A stretch of DNA of 64,000 nt, taken from a virus. Of this stretch, positions 9,991 through 19,980 are shown one piece after another. Under the pieces are notes generated by a model. That model was given only the letters and a program-made list of their open reading frames with translations, did not search any database and was not told the DNA's origin. Position 1 is the stretch's first letter. Each line of letters opens with the position of its first letter. The DNA lies in IMG/VR virus record IMGVR_UViG_3300034200_001099, positions 1-64,000 of that record; one strand, 5' to 3'. The translations under genes and the position numbers were made by a program.

Positions 9991-10896
9991 ATGGCAACAG
10001 GAAATTATGGAACTATAAGACCGGCAGATGTAAGTCCCGAAGACGTGCAAATTGTTATGGTATATACGGAGTCAAGAGATGACACACAAAACTTTGTTTT
10101 AACGACATTAAATGCTCAAGATGTTTTACGACCATACTTTAATAATAATGAAACAGGAGGTAGTAACGTTGAAATTTTAGGTGGTTTATATAATTTAAAA
10201 CTACCCGCCGATTCTTTTAACAAACTTGGAATTTATACTTTAATGATACGACCTAACGAGATCAGAACTGTAATTACAGATTGTGGGGTTTTATCGTCTT
10301 TACCAAATGTGAAAGGTATTGTTATTGATTTAAATAATGTTTCTAGTGAATATAAAAATAAATTTGTAAATCAAGGTTTAGTTGGGTTTAGAGTTGAGTA
10401 TTTAAATTCTGATGGAACAAAAATACCAAACTTTTTTAGAATAGTTACCTCATCTTTTTATTGTGAACCTGTTGTCCAAAATCTTACAAATACAATACAA
10501 AAATCAATAAGATATAGATATGTTGAGGGTTCTACCAATTTATTGTTTTGCACTTTATCGCCATCATCATCACCAACAAATAAGCCAAGCGCAACCCCAT
10601 TTATTGGACAACCTAACCAAAGTATTATATTAACAAATACTTACTTTAACCCTATTACAACTGAAATTGAAATTGTTGATCAAGACATATCTACCTTAGC
10701 AATTGCTCTTTATGGTAATCAAACCAAATCTATTGAGGATGGTATTTACACTATTTACGATTCTGATAATAATATTTATAAACAATACAATTTGTATGAG
10801 ATTAAAGACCAATTTAATAGTCTTCTTTATGAAGTAAGACAAAATCGTGGAGAAAATATAGATTTTTCTAAGGCATTTAATAATATAACCGCTTAA
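9991..10896 (+). CDS. Putative tail/neck structural protein, 301 residues
   Basis: I recognise no named family. The N-terminus 'MATGNYGTIRPADVSPEDVQIVMVYT' leads into a folded, beta-rich domain. A short Ser/Pro-rich linker at about 190-205 ('SPSSSPTNKPSATP') separates it from a C-terminal domain, repeating the Pro/Thr linker theme of the later adhesins. The stop overlaps the ATG of the next gene by one base. A TATTTAT box precedes it, so it may start its own transcript within the tail region. Confidence 0.45.
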   Translation: MATGNYGTIRPADVSPEDVQIVMVYTESRDDTQNFVLTTLNAQDVLRPYFNNNETGGSNVEILGGLYNLKLPADSFNKLGIYTLMIRPNEIRTVITDCGVLSSLPNVKGIVIDLNNVSSEYKNKFVNQGLVGFRVEYLNSDGTKIPNFFRIVTSSFYCEPVVQNLTNTIQKSIRYRYVEGSTNLLFCTLSPSSSPTNKPSATPFIGQPNQSIILTNTYFNPITTEIEIVDQDISTLAIALYGNQTKSIEDGIYTIYDSDNNIYKQYNLYEIKDQFNSLLYEVRQNRGENIDFSKAFNNITA

Positions 10897-13886
10897 TGGC
10901 ATCTAATAATATATATTGTCCACCACAAAGTAGTGCGGCCAACCAATTCTCAAACAATTTGGTTGGAGTTCAGTTAGTTACTGGAGGAGGATTAACACAG
11001 GCTAATTTTAATTTTACAACCGGAATTAGTGAAAAACAAAATAGAACTTTTACTATTGGAACTTTTTCTGATCCAATAAATTTAGAGTCGATGAATATCC
11101 AAAACCAAGTAGAGGCGGCAGATATATTATCAACAAATTATAGAGTATATCCTAATTATGATTTATCGCAGGTTACTAACTTTACCCAATACGGATCTTT
11201 AGTTAAAAGACTTTCTGTTTCAGTAACAAAAATTATTAACTATTATCCTGGTGGTCTTGAGGTTAATCCTGTTACCCCAAAATTTGTTAAACAAGAAACC
11301 GCAATAAACATATCATACGATCAACAATCTAACGACACAACCTTAGAGATATATTTAACATCAATTCAAAATCCTTTTGAAATTGATTATTCTCAAAACG
11401 CAGAAACAAACATGATGTTTTATGAGATGCCAGTTTCACCTTTGAGAAATATGAAGTTGGAATATAAAAAGTATGTTCTTTATGTAAACGGAACCCAATA
11501 CCCTTTAAATTATTTATATCCAACAACAAGCAACTCAACCACATTAAAAATAATAGTTGATGGAAATCCATTCAGTGGTTATACCTCAACATCAGATTAT
11601 TTGGTAGTAAGACCTAATGACTTTGAAATAAATAAAGTTTTTAATTTAAATTTTGATTCGGTAGAGAATTTTTTATTAAATAGAAATATAAATCCACCAT
11701 ATACCGCCCAATTTTTTGTGCCTACTGAACAAGATGATGGTAGTTATCTCATTATAAAAGAAAGTGTTATGTGGCCAAGATCTGGATTATGGAACTTAGA
11801 CATAATATCGGGATCATTTGACAATTATTTAGAAAAAATTAATGCTTTTTCATTAAATTTAGATCAATATAATACTAATTTAATATCTAGGTTTATGACA
11901 ACAGGGGCGTTAAAAGAATTTGACACTCCAGATCAAAAATTTGAAAAACTATTACAAATATATGGTAGAAGTTTTGACGAAACAAGAAGTTTTATAACAA
12001 CATTAGGTAATATTAATAGTGTTAATTACACAATTAAAAATGATATACCATCACAACTTTTAAAAAATTTAGCACAAACTTTAGGTTGGGTTACTAATTT
12101 TTCGCCAATATCTCAGGACGAACTATTACAAGCTGTGTTTACAACACAACCAAATAAGTTTTCAGGATTACAAATAGGGCCAACACCCGAAGAAATTAAT
12201 TATCAATTTTATAGAAATTTAATTATTAATTCTGCATATCTTTTTAAGTCTAAAGGAACTAGAAAATCAATTGAGTGTTTGTTAAGAATGGTTGGAGCTC
12301 CCGAAGCTCTAATAGACTTTAATGAATACATATATGTTGCCGATACAAGAATTAATATGTCGGAGTTTGATCAACAATACGCCCAAATAAGTTTAGGGAA
12401 TTATACACAAGAATTTCCGGTCTTAGAAACAACCAATGTATTTTCAATACATGGAATACAATATACTGGATTTACAACCACAACAACTAATGCCAATGTC
12501 TTAACCACAAGAGATGATTATCCGTTAGATAATTTTGGGTGTCCTAAAATGCCACTAACCTCTGACGATTATTTTTTCCAAATTGGTGGTGGTTGGTATC
12601 AATCAACTCCTGACCATAGAATGCCAGAATTTGCGATACCAACAAATGAGGTGTTTGTTGGAGACAACCCAAATTTTCAAACACAACTATTGCCTTTTAA
12701 TTATGGGCAAGAATACTTGTATAGGTATCGGTATTTTCCATATATGGATTTAGGGTTTAAACTAAGAAATGTTATTGATAATAAAAAAAGTTGGATTGAT
12801 ACAAACACAACCCTTAGAACTTCTTCAGATGGTGGGTTTACATCTTATTATTTCGTTGGGGAGGAATGTTTAACTTTAAATGTTAAAAATGTGGATATTA
12901 TGATTAACCCTGGTCAAGGTTTATCATATGATGTTTGGTCAATGTCAAGAGAATATAACTACCCAATACCCGAACAAGGATTATTTTACACACCACCTTC
13001 ACCATGTTACACACCACCAAACCAATATCCAAAGGCGGGTGGGGTAGATTGGACAAGAATAGTTCCAAAACCAAAACAAAAAACTTTTTTTGAGTTTGCT
13101 CAAACTTTTTGGAGGAACATGATTAACACAAGAAATAGGCAATTTATCACCGATGGTAAAACTGGTGGATACCCAACACTCCAATCAATATATTGGAAGT
13201 ATTTGGAATCTTTAACTCAGGCAGGTATACCAAACAATAATTTTACATACAAAACAATGATTGATTTTGTAAACGGTATGGGTGATTATTGGATTAGATT
13301 GGTAGAACAAATGGTACCAGCAACTACAATTTGGAATACAGGTGTTAGATTGGAAAATTCAATATTTCACAGACAAAAGTTTGTATGGAGAAGACAAGAA
13401 GGATGTAAATTCTTACCAATACCATGTAAACCTTGTAGTCTTACAACACAACTTTACGTATTAGATTGTCCGGTCCAAGAAGTTGTTTGTGGTTTATATC
13501 CTTGGAATAGTAATCCTAACATTACATCATTTGCCGTTGTTTTAACTCAAACATTACAAGACTTTTTTATATCTCAAAATGTGGACCCAAATAGTTGTCA
13601 ATTAAACACAACAACAAGCACTTGGTATGTTGATATTAGAATTAATGGTGTTGTAATTTCATATTATGAGTTTTTTAATGGAATTGGAACAGGAAGTTTT
13701 CCAACACCACAACAATGGGTTACTGCGGTTAAAGACTCTTTTATTAATTTACTAACTTTAGGTTATAGTTATAATATTGATGAAGACACAGAAGAATTAA
13801 TCGTCTTTAATAATAATTGCATACCTAATTTTGACGACTTCGAATTGAATGTTGGAATAAACTTTGAAATATTCTGTAACGGATAA
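10896..13886 (+). CDS. Large baseplate/tail protein, tail protein I-like central domain
   Basis: This 996-residue protein overlaps both neighbours by a single base. The central part, at about 365-490, contains 'QLLKNLAQTLGWVTNF' and then 'YRNLIINSAYLFKSKGTRKSIECLLRM'. This resembles the 'N.. yl...KGT..sie.llr..G' core of phage tail protein I / baseplate wedge proteins that link fibre to baseplate. The C-terminal 150 residues hold several Cys residues ('CKFLPIPCKPCSL') that may bind metal or form disulfides. I infer a baseplate wedge or fibre-connector role. The similarity is limited to the central motif. Confidence 0.5.
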   Translation: MASNNIYCPPQSSAANQFSNNLVGVQLVTGGGLTQANFNFTTGISEKQNRTFTIGTFSDPINLESMNIQNQVEAADILSTNYRVYPNYDLSQVTNFTQYGSLVKRLSVSVTKIINYYPGGLEVNPVTPKFVKQETAINISYDQQSNDTTLEIYLTSIQNPFEIDYSQNAETNMMFYEMPVSPLRNMKLEYKKYVLYVNGTQYPLNYLYPTTSNSTTLKIIVDGNPFSGYTSTSDYLVVRPNDFEINKVFNLNFDSVENFLLNRNINPPYTAQFFVPTEQDDGSYLIIKESVMWPRSGLWNLDIISGSFDNYLEKINAFSLNLDQYNTNLISRFMTTGALKEFDTPDQKFEKLLQIYGRSFDETRSFITTLGNINSVNYTIKNDIPSQLLKNLAQTLGWVTNFSPISQDELLQAVFTTQPNKFSGLQIGPTPEEINYQFYRNLIINSAYLFKSKGTRKSIECLLRMVGAPEALIDFNEYIYVADTRINMSEFDQQYAQISLGNYTQEFPVLETTNVFSIHGIQYTGFTTTTTNANVLTTRDDYPLDNFGCPKMPLTSDDYFFQIGGGWYQSTPDHRMPEFAIPTNEVFVGDNPNFQTQLLPFNYGQEYLYRYRYFPYMDLGFKLRNVIDNKKSWIDTNTTLRTSSDGGFTSYYFVGEECLTLNVKNVDIMINPGQGLSYDVWSMSREYNYPIPEQGLFYTPPSPCYTPPNQYPKAGGVDWTRIVPKPKQKTFFEFAQTFWRNMINTRNRQFITDGKTGGYPTLQSIYWKYLESLTQAGIPNNNFTYKTMIDFVNGMGDYWIRLVEQMVPATTIWNTGVRLENSIFHRQKFVWRRQEGCKFLPIPCKPCSLTTQLYVLDCPVQEVVCGLYPWNSNPNITSFAVVLTQTLQDFFISQNVDPNSCQLNTTTSTWYVDIRINGVVISYYEFFNGIGTGSFPTPQQWVTAVKDSFINLLTLGYSYNIDEDTEELIVFNNNCIPNFDDFELNVGINFEIFCNG

Positions 13887-16084
13887 TGAGTATATCAATT
13901 CTACAATATAATGTAACAGGAGATTGTGAAAATCTAAATGTTGGCGCAGTTTATTTACAAGTAAGTGGAGATACACCTCCATTTGCGGTTAATTGTATTT
14001 CACCGTCTTGTCCTTTACCAACATCAGCATTAACCGCACCATACATATACTCATACGAGAATATTTCAGGTGGAACTTATTTTTTACAAATAACGGATGG
14101 TAGTTCGGCGTTTGAGATCAAATCGGTTTATATATCAACAGGAACTACCGTAAGTATAGATTCTTCAAATACAACATGTGGATTAGATAACGGAGAGGTT
14201 ACAGGATTTACTTCTGGTGTTTATGGATTTTCAACCTTTATTTTATATGACGGAGATGATAATTATATAAATTCAGGAACATCGGTATCAACAGATTATA
14301 CATTTACATCGTTATCTGCCGGAACTTATTATGTTTCTGCAAACGATGGTGGTGGTTGTGATGGAGAAAGCGCTTCTGTAATAATTAATCCGTCTAATCC
14401 ATTTACCTTTAGTGGGTATGTTGTTAATGACGCATCTTGTTTGGGAACGGGAAGTGGTAAAATATTTTTAACAGGTTTAACTTTACCTGTATCGGCATAT
14501 ACAATAACTTGGAGTCCAAGCGGCCTTTTAACTCAAACCGGAGCCACTGTAACTGGATTAACTGCCGGCACTTATATTGCAACGGTAACGGAACCTAATG
14601 GTTGTTCTAACAGTGTGTCATTTACTGTTAATACTGTAACACCAGTATCTTCGGGTGGATTTATTGTTATAAATCAACCAACTTGTTTTCAAAACGATGG
14701 GGAAGTTGAGTTTATTGTTATAAATGGAACTCCACCCTATTTCTTTAGTGCTTCTACAGGCCAAGTGGAAATCACATTTGGATCATCGGTTAATTTCACA
14801 GGACTAACTTCAGGATCATATTCATTTTTAGTTACTGATGCTGGCCTTTGTACCACATATGATAGTGTTAGTTTATTAACCCCAAATTCATTTACCAATG
14901 TTGCAATTAATACCACAAATTCTAATTGTTCTGTAAATGATGGAATAATCCAAGTGTTGGTTGATAATGGATTAAGCACCGCAACAAATTTACAAATATC
15001 AATTTCAGGAACATCAGGAATTCAACAAACGGGAACTTTAAACAATTCAAACCAATATTTTTACGGTTTAGCGAATGGAACATACTTAGTAACCGTATCT
15101 TCAATTGCGTGCTCATACACGGCAACAACAACAATAAGTTCTACAAACCTATATACTTTAAGCACGGCTACAACAGGAACAACTTGTGGTCAAAATAACG
15201 GCATATTAGATGTAAAAGTATCAACTGGAGGCACATTACCATACTTATTTACATTAGTCGGACCTAGTTATGCTCCAATATCAATCACAACACCAGTCAG
15301 CACTTTTACAGGGTTAAAATATGGTAATTACGTATTAACAGTTCAAGACTCAGGAATACCATCATGTGTTCAAACTATTGCAATTTTTATTGGAAATAGT
15401 CAATCAATGTTTTTTAGTTTATTTGCAACACAACCCACGATTGGTAATGACGGATCAATAACTGTTCTAATTACAAATGGAACCCCACCATTCACTTATA
15501 TATGGAGCGGTGGAACAACATCATCACAAACGGGAAGCACTGTGTCAGGGCTTACCGCAGGAACTTATAGTTGTACGGTTATTGACACCAGTGGTTGTAC
15601 TTTAACAAAATATAAAACTCTTACCGGAACAAAAAAATATTCAAATTATAGATATTATAATGTTTGTAGTAACGAATTTAGAAATAGTGGGGATATTACA
15701 AAACGAGGAATTAGATCCATGTATTTAGAAGGTTTTTCAGATCTTACAAGTGGGGATACAAATTGCATAATAAACGAAGCGACTTTTTCAATATACGCCC
15801 AAATAAGTTCTCAATCTGCTCAAACAGAGTTTTACACTTCCTCAGGAGCTACCGACTACCCTAACGATCAAATTTGGGCAGAAACAATTGTTAATACTTT
15901 AGATTCATTTTTAGGTATATCGGGAACAACCGTAGACATACCCTCAAATAGGATTACAATAAATACAACTTGTGAAGACATACCAAAGGGATGTGAAATA
16001 GTTCCAATAAATCCGTTGCAAGATAATGAAGTAATTGTAAAATTGGTTATTGATTATAACATATCTTGTGTAAGTTGTATTTAA
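13886..16084 (+). CDS. Tail adhesin with SprB-type repeats
   Basis: This 732-residue protein is built mainly from about seven repeats of roughly 70-80 residues. Each has the pattern 'C..ndG.i.......TPPY...W..g......t..GLTAGTY...V.D..GC'. Clear copies include '[19 protein letters not shown]' and '[19 protein letters not shown]'. This is the SprB repeat signature known from the Flavobacterium gliding adhesin SprB and other Bacteroidetes surface proteins. The last 150 residues are a separate domain with Cys pairs. The protein sits among tail genes, overlaps the preceding stop by one base and probably forms a shaft or receptor-binding fibre. Repeat family confidence is high; the exact virion position is inferred. 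Confidence 0.75.
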   Translation: MSISILQYNVTGDCENLNVGAVYLQVSGDTPPFAVNCISPSCPLPTSALTAPYIYSYENISGGTYFLQITDGSSAFEIKSVYISTGTTVSIDSSNTTCGLDNGEVTGFTSGVYGFSTFILYDGDDNYINSGTSVSTDYTFTSLSAGTYYVSANDGGGCDGESASVIINPSNPFTFSGYVVNDASCLGTGSGKIFLTGLTLPVSAYTITWSPSGLLTQTGATVTGLTAGTYIATVTEPNGCSNSVSFTVNTVTPVSSGGFIVINQPTCFQNDGEVEFIVINGTPPYFFSASTGQVEITFGSSVNFTGLTSGSYSFLVTDAGLCTTYDSVSLLTPNSFTNVAINTTNSNCSVNDGIIQVLVDNGLSTATNLQISISGTSGIQQTGTLNNSNQYFYGLANGTYLVTVSSIACSYTATTTISSTNLYTLSTATTGTTCGQNNGILDVKVSTGGTLPYLFTLVGPSYAPISITTPVSTFTGLKYGNYVLTVQDSGIPSCVQTIAIFIGNSQSMFFSLFATQPTIGNDGSITVLITNGTPPFTYIWSGGTTSSQTGSTVSGLTAGTYSCTVIDTSGCTLTKYKTLTGTKKYSNYRYYNVCSNEFRNSGDITKRGIRSMYLEGFSDLTSGDTNCIINEATFSIYAQISSQSAQTEFYTSSGATDYPNDQIWAETIVNTLDSFLGISGTTVDIPSNRITINTTCEDIPKGCEIVPINPLQDNEVIVKLVIDYNISCVSCI

Positions 16085-16085
16085 A

Positions 16086-16844
16086 ATGCCAAATCAAATA
16101 ACAATAACAAGTATTTTTGGACTAACCCCACCATTTAGTGCATATTGTTGTAATGTTTATGGTAATCAATGTGTCTATGTTGGTTCGGCAATAATTCCGC
16201 CGATTACTATAACACTACCACCACAATTTAACACCGCACCAGCTGTTGGTTTATTAATAATAGACTCAATTGGGTGTGAAAGATTTGAAGAAATATATTG
16301 TGCTCCACCAACCCCACCACCAACCCCATCACCAACTCCTACACCAACAGAAACCCCTACACCTACTATAACCCCAACACAAACGGTAACGGAAACACCT
16401 ACTGTTACACCAACCAATACAGTTACACCAGGATTAAGCCCAACCGAAACACCAACTCCCACACCAACACCTACTCTTACACCTACAAATACGGTAACGA
16501 CCACACCTACACCAACTTATACGCCTACACCAACTTATACTCCTACAGAAACTCCCACACCAACATTAACGCCAAGCCTAACACCCACACTTACACCTAC
16601 AGAAACGCCGACACCTACACCCACAGAAACGCCTACACCAACACCAATACCTTGTGATACTTATTGGTTATTTGATGGCGGTCCAGCAGGAGCTACTTTT
16701 GATTATACAGATTGTGATGGGTTCTTACAAATTCTTTTGGTTGGTATTGCTAGTTCCGAATATCGTTGTGGATACCTTTTACCCACACCAACACTAATAT
16801 CAGGTAGTGGGACATTTTCAGATTCAGGTCCTTGTCCCCCTTAA
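16086..16844 (+). CDS. Pro/Thr-linker adhesin (small N and C modules)
   Basis: This 252-residue protein has three parts. The N-terminal module (1-75, '[22 protein letters not shown]') has a close relative in the 72-residue minus-strand gene at 24506-24724. A linker of about 115 residues is almost purely Pro, Thr and Glu in PTPT/PTET units. The C-terminal module ('CDTYWLF', then 'FDYTDCDGF') matches the C-terminal module of the 23233-24504 minus-strand protein ('CVLYKYT', then 'IRYTDCNGE'). The design resembles a stalk carrying an exposed receptor-binding tip, and the linker is mucin-like and a possible O-glycosylation target. The gene follows the SprB-repeat gene by 1 nt. Confidence 0.6.
   Translation: MPNQITITSIFGLTPPFSAYCCNVYGNQCVYVGSAIIPPITITLPPQFNTAPAVGLLIIDSIGCERFEEIYCAPPTPPPTPSPTPTPTETPTPTITPTQTVTETPTVTPTNTVTPGLSPTETPTPTPTPTLTPTNTVTTTPTPTYTPTPTYTPTETPTPTLTPSLTPTLTPTETPTPTPTETPTPTPIPCDTYWLFDGGPAGATFDYTDCDGFLQILLVGIASSEYRCGYLLPTPTLISGSGTFSDSGPCPP
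16308..16655 (+). repeat. Pro/Thr-coding microsatellite-like repeat
   Basis: Nearly 350 bases are built from degenerate six-base units of the type 'acacct', 'acacca' or 'actcct', with interspersed 'gaaacg'. Similar tracts lie at about 20562-20700 on the same strand, and in inverted orientation at 23429-23486 and 23798-23959. Such tracts can change length by slippage and can recombine with one another. Confidence 0.75.
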
Positions 16845-16885
16845 TTTGAATTCACTTATTAAAAATAACTATTATTATTTCACTA

Positions 16886-17866
16886 ATGAAAAATATATTA
16901 TTTGTAACAGCACAACCTGATGTACCATACTTTATTTGGCAAATAAAACTATATGTGAATAATTTTATTGAAAAGGGGATTGACCCAAATCAAATACATG
17001 TTGTTTTAGGATTAGTTCTTGGTAATACAAAACCATCTGAAGAATCTTTAAAATTAAAAGAGTTTGGTATTAATGTTCATCATTTCTCTGATTTTAGAAG
17101 AAAAAAACATTATATACCATCTATAAAACCATTTCTTATTTCGTGTTGGTTAAAAACAAATCTTGATTACGGAAAATTATTTTTCCTTCACGATGCTGAT
17201 ATTATGTTTAATAATTTGCCTGATTTTGAAAAAATGGTTAATGACGATAAGATATATTTATCTGACACAGTTGGGTATATTGGTTATGATTATATTATTG
17301 ATTGTTGTAAGAGATATGAAAAACAACACCATAATTCTAAAAAAGAACAACTTTTACAAGAGATGGTTGACGTTGTTGGACTAAATAAGGAAATTGTTAA
17401 AGAAAATAGAGAAAATGCGGGTGGTGGGCAATACTTAATTAAAAATACTGATTCTGATTTGTGGGATAAAATATATCGAGATTCAACTATATTATATGAT
17501 CAAATGTTAGATTATCAAAAAAGGTTTCCAATTTCACCAGGAGAGATTCAATTTTGGACTGCAGAAATGTGGAGTTTACTTTGGAATCTTTGGTTACATG
17601 GACATAAAACAGAAATAACAAAAGAGTTAGATTTTTCTTGGGCAACTGATAGTATTGAGATATATGAAAAACGACCTATCTTACATATGGCAGGAGTTAC
17701 TAACGACTTAAAAACAACAAAATTTTACAAAGGTGATTACATTAATTTAGACCCAATAATGAAATTAAAAGAAAATCCAAACTATTTTGACTACATAGAT
17801 TCAAATAGTGCGACTATAAAATATATTGATAATATGAAATCATTTATTAAAAAATACAACATTTGA
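16886..17866 (+). CDS. Glycosyltransferase, GT-A-like with DxD motif
   Basis: This 326-residue protein begins with 'MKNILFVTAQPDVPYFIWQI', a typical first Rossmann-like strand and helix of GT-A enzymes. 'LHDADIMF' at about 101-108 provides the DxD-type motif (D103, D105) that holds the metal and the sugar nucleotide. Later segments 'GGGQYLIKN' and 'GEIQFWTAEMWSLLW' fit the acceptor side. It has no signal peptide or membrane helix, so it acts in the host cytoplasm. It is located between a Pro/Thr-linker adhesin and a SprB-repeat adhesin. I infer transfer of sugar to the tail adhesins, but host surface or DNA targets cannot be excluded. Confidence 0.65.
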   Translation: MKNILFVTAQPDVPYFIWQIKLYVNNFIEKGIDPNQIHVVLGLVLGNTKPSEESLKLKEFGINVHHFSDFRRKKHYIPSIKPFLISCWLKTNLDYGKLFFLHDADIMFNNLPDFEKMVNDDKIYLSDTVGYIGYDYIIDCCKRYEKQHHNSKKEQLLQEMVDVVGLNKEIVKENRENAGGGQYLIKNTDSDLWDKIYRDSTILYDQMLDYQKRFPISPGEIQFWTAEMWSLLWNLWLHGHKTEITKELDFSWATDSIEIYEKRPILHMAGVTNDLKTTKFYKGDYINLDPIMKLKENPNYFDYIDSNSATIKYIDNMKSFIKKYNI

Positions 17867-17867
17867 T

Positions 17868-17876
17868 TATTTATTA
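17868..17876 (+). promoter_or_regulatory. TATTTATTA box upstream of 17881 adhesin
   Basis: TATTTATTA lies between the glycosyltransferase stop codon and the ATG at 17881, only 4 nt before the start. If it is a promoter, the transcript from this point would begin inside the coding region. It may therefore serve as a leader element instead, or be a chance match in AT-rich sequence. Confidence 0.3.
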
Positions 17877-17880
17877 AGTA

Positions 17881-19947
17881 ATGGTTGAAGATTGTTATAT
17901 ATTATATTCATGTGATGGGAGTTACGAACCAATAATTTCTAACTTTAGTGGATTGAGCGCGAATACCTCATCATACGTTAATATAGAAATATTAGACCTA
18001 TCTATAACCGCAGATACTTGTTTTTATGTTTTAAGTTTAGGTAAAATAGATTGTGACCCAACCTATGACATTACTATAGTTTCTGGTGATTGTAATTGTC
18101 TATGTTATTGTTATTTTATAAGATCTGCCACAGAAACAACAAATGTCACTTATGTTAATTGTGATGACCAAATAACTATAGATACTATTCAAGAAGGTTT
18201 AACATATAATATTTGTAGTAAAACTTACCCTAAATTTGATACAATAACTCAAATACCGATTAAGTTAACCGACATATGTGAAAACGGACAATGTCCACCA
18301 ACAATCCCAACTGTAAAACCACCAAATGAATGTGACGTAATTACAATATTTCCTATGGGTGTTGATTGTATTGTTCAAAATCCAACTAACGATAGAACAT
18401 TTGACGGAGCGGCCGCATTATCAATTACCGGAGGAACACCACCTTATACGGTATTTTGGGAGATAGGTAGTTTTGCCCCAGCATTGGCTAATATTGGTGT
18501 TGGTCAATATTCAGCAACTGTTGTTGATTATTATGGTGATTTTAGTTCTAACACAATTTGTGTGTTAACGGCAGAAACACAAATATTATCTGCAATGTGT
18601 TTTGTAGTGTCGGGAATAGTAAAAGATCAATTGGTTTATATTAATAGTCCAAGTATTGGACTTAAAAATGGAAGACCACATTATTTTTTACAATATGGTC
18701 TACAAGAATTAGGTTATGTTTTTTGGAATGAAGCAACTCAAGAATGGTATTTTTGTCAAACTATAGAATGTCAAACATCTCCTTATAATATATTAGATTA
18801 TGACGAATTTTACCCTACAGGAACTACTGGTAGTTGGGTTATTGCGGCAGACACCGAAATTTTAATTCAAGAGTCATATATTGGACCATGTCAAATACCT
18901 GTTATTCCAAAAAGTAGTTACGATTTATGTGTTAGTTTAGAGGTTATTGATTATAGTTTAGAAATACCAGCAATTTCTGTGGTTCAGATAGATTTACAAC
19001 CTGGATTAATAATAAATGGGGAAGAAAGTTGGACTTCATCAACTAGTCAATACCTTTTATATTGGAATACAGGATCAACACCATCACAATGGACATTAAC
19101 TGGATATTCCCCAACAACAATTTTTATAAATAATGACCCATCATATCCTCCTTTAAGTAATTGGCAGATTTTAGGACCTCCTAGTGTTGTATCTATTACA
19201 GTTAGAGAAGGTAGTTGTGGTTCATCATATTTAGTAAGTGTTGGAGCTAGTGATAATGATGCTGTTTGTGGTGGTTTTGGAAGTATATCGGTTACTGCCG
19301 CTGGTGGAACACCTCCATACACATTTTCTGTTGACGGAGGTTTATCTTATCAACCATCTCCTATGTTTAATAATCTTTTACCAGGAATATATTCGGTAAC
19401 CGCCAAAGATTCTAACAGTATAGTTGGGACTTTTGGAAACGTAACAATTACCAATACTCCCCCAACAACATACACATTAACATTGAATGTTAATTACGTA
19501 AACAACACATTTTCTATTACAGCACCAACCTTACCAGGAGGGGTTACTTTTACTGTTAATTTAGTAATGATTTCAACTTTATCGTATTACCCAATATCGT
19601 TAAACCCTAGTCCAAGTTATAATAACACAACAACAATTGATGGGTCGTACACTATGAATTTCATTAGTATAACAACAAACACAATCCCACTTACAGGTCC
19701 TTGTACCGCCGACGGAGCTATAAATATAATACAATATCAAAGAACATACGAAAGATCTATAACCTTAGTTAGTAATCAAACTGTTACAGGATCAACAACT
19801 AATTTTATTATTAATCAACCAAGTGGTAATTGCGAAGACGCAATTGCATATTATACCATAAATATGGATAAACCAATCGTAAATGGATGTTCGTGTTGTG
19901 AGTTAATATTAATAAACCCAGTGACACCAAAACCACCAAGTTTTTAA
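17881..19947 (+). CDS. Second SprB-repeat-like tail adhesin
   Basis: This 688-residue protein has at least two recognisable SprB-type units. One is 'AALSITGGTPPYTVFWEIG' to 'GVGQYSATVVDYYGD'; the other is 'GSISVTAAGGTPPYTFSVDG' to 'LLPGIYSVTAKDSN'. The N-terminal 170 residues are Cys-rich ('CNCLCYCYF', 'CENGQCPP') and form a different domain. The middle has a lectin-like mix of Trp, Tyr and Ser, and the C-terminus ends with 'CSCCELILINP'. No signal peptide is seen, as expected for a virion protein. The neighbours are a glycosyltransferase and a Thr-rich fibre. Confidence 0.65.
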   Translation: MVEDCYILYSCDGSYEPIISNFSGLSANTSSYVNIEILDLSITADTCFYVLSLGKIDCDPTYDITIVSGDCNCLCYCYFIRSATETTNVTYVNCDDQITIDTIQEGLTYNICSKTYPKFDTITQIPIKLTDICENGQCPPTIPTVKPPNECDVITIFPMGVDCIVQNPTNDRTFDGAAALSITGGTPPYTVFWEIGSFAPALANIGVGQYSATVVDYYGDFSSNTICVLTAETQILSAMCFVVSGIVKDQLVYINSPSIGLKNGRPHYFLQYGLQELGYVFWNEATQEWYFCQTIECQTSPYNILDYDEFYPTGTTGSWVIAADTEILIQESYIGPCQIPVIPKSSYDLCVSLEVIDYSLEIPAISVVQIDLQPGLIINGEESWTSSTSQYLLYWNTGSTPSQWTLTGYSPTTIFINNDPSYPPLSNWQILGPPSVVSITVREGSCGSSYLVSVGASDNDAVCGGFGSISVTAAGGTPPYTFSVDGGLSYQPSPMFNNLLPGIYSVTAKDSNSIVGTFGNVTITNTPPTTYTLTLNVNYVNNTFSITAPTLPGGVTFTVNLVMISTLSYYPISLNPSPSYNNTTTIDGSYTMNFISITTNTIPLTGPCTADGAINIIQYQRTYERSITLVSNQTVTGSTTNFIINQPSGNCEDAIAYYTINMDKPIVNGCSCCELILINPVTPKPPSF

Positions 19948-19966
19948 ACATAAAAAACAATTTATA

Positions 19967-19974
19967 ATATTTAT
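19967..19974 (+). promoter_or_regulatory. TATTTAT box upstream of 19981 fibre gene
   Basis: AATATTTATTA ends 4 nt before the ATG at 19981 in a 33-base gap. It is a close match to the boxes at 46695, 48120 and 53140. Confidence 0.35.
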
Positions 19975-19980
19975 TATTAA

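Noticed and set aside
16308-16655. Repeat tract as a CRISPR array
   Set aside because: Units are six bases, degenerate, continuous and in frame with a Pro/Thr-coding gene. There are no spacers.
16175-16657. Open frames on the minus strand and in another plus frame across the Pro/Thr tract
   Set aside because: They encode only Val/Gly or Tyr/Thr/Asn low-complexity sequence that mirrors the repeat. The frame used by the adhesin has folded modules on both sides.
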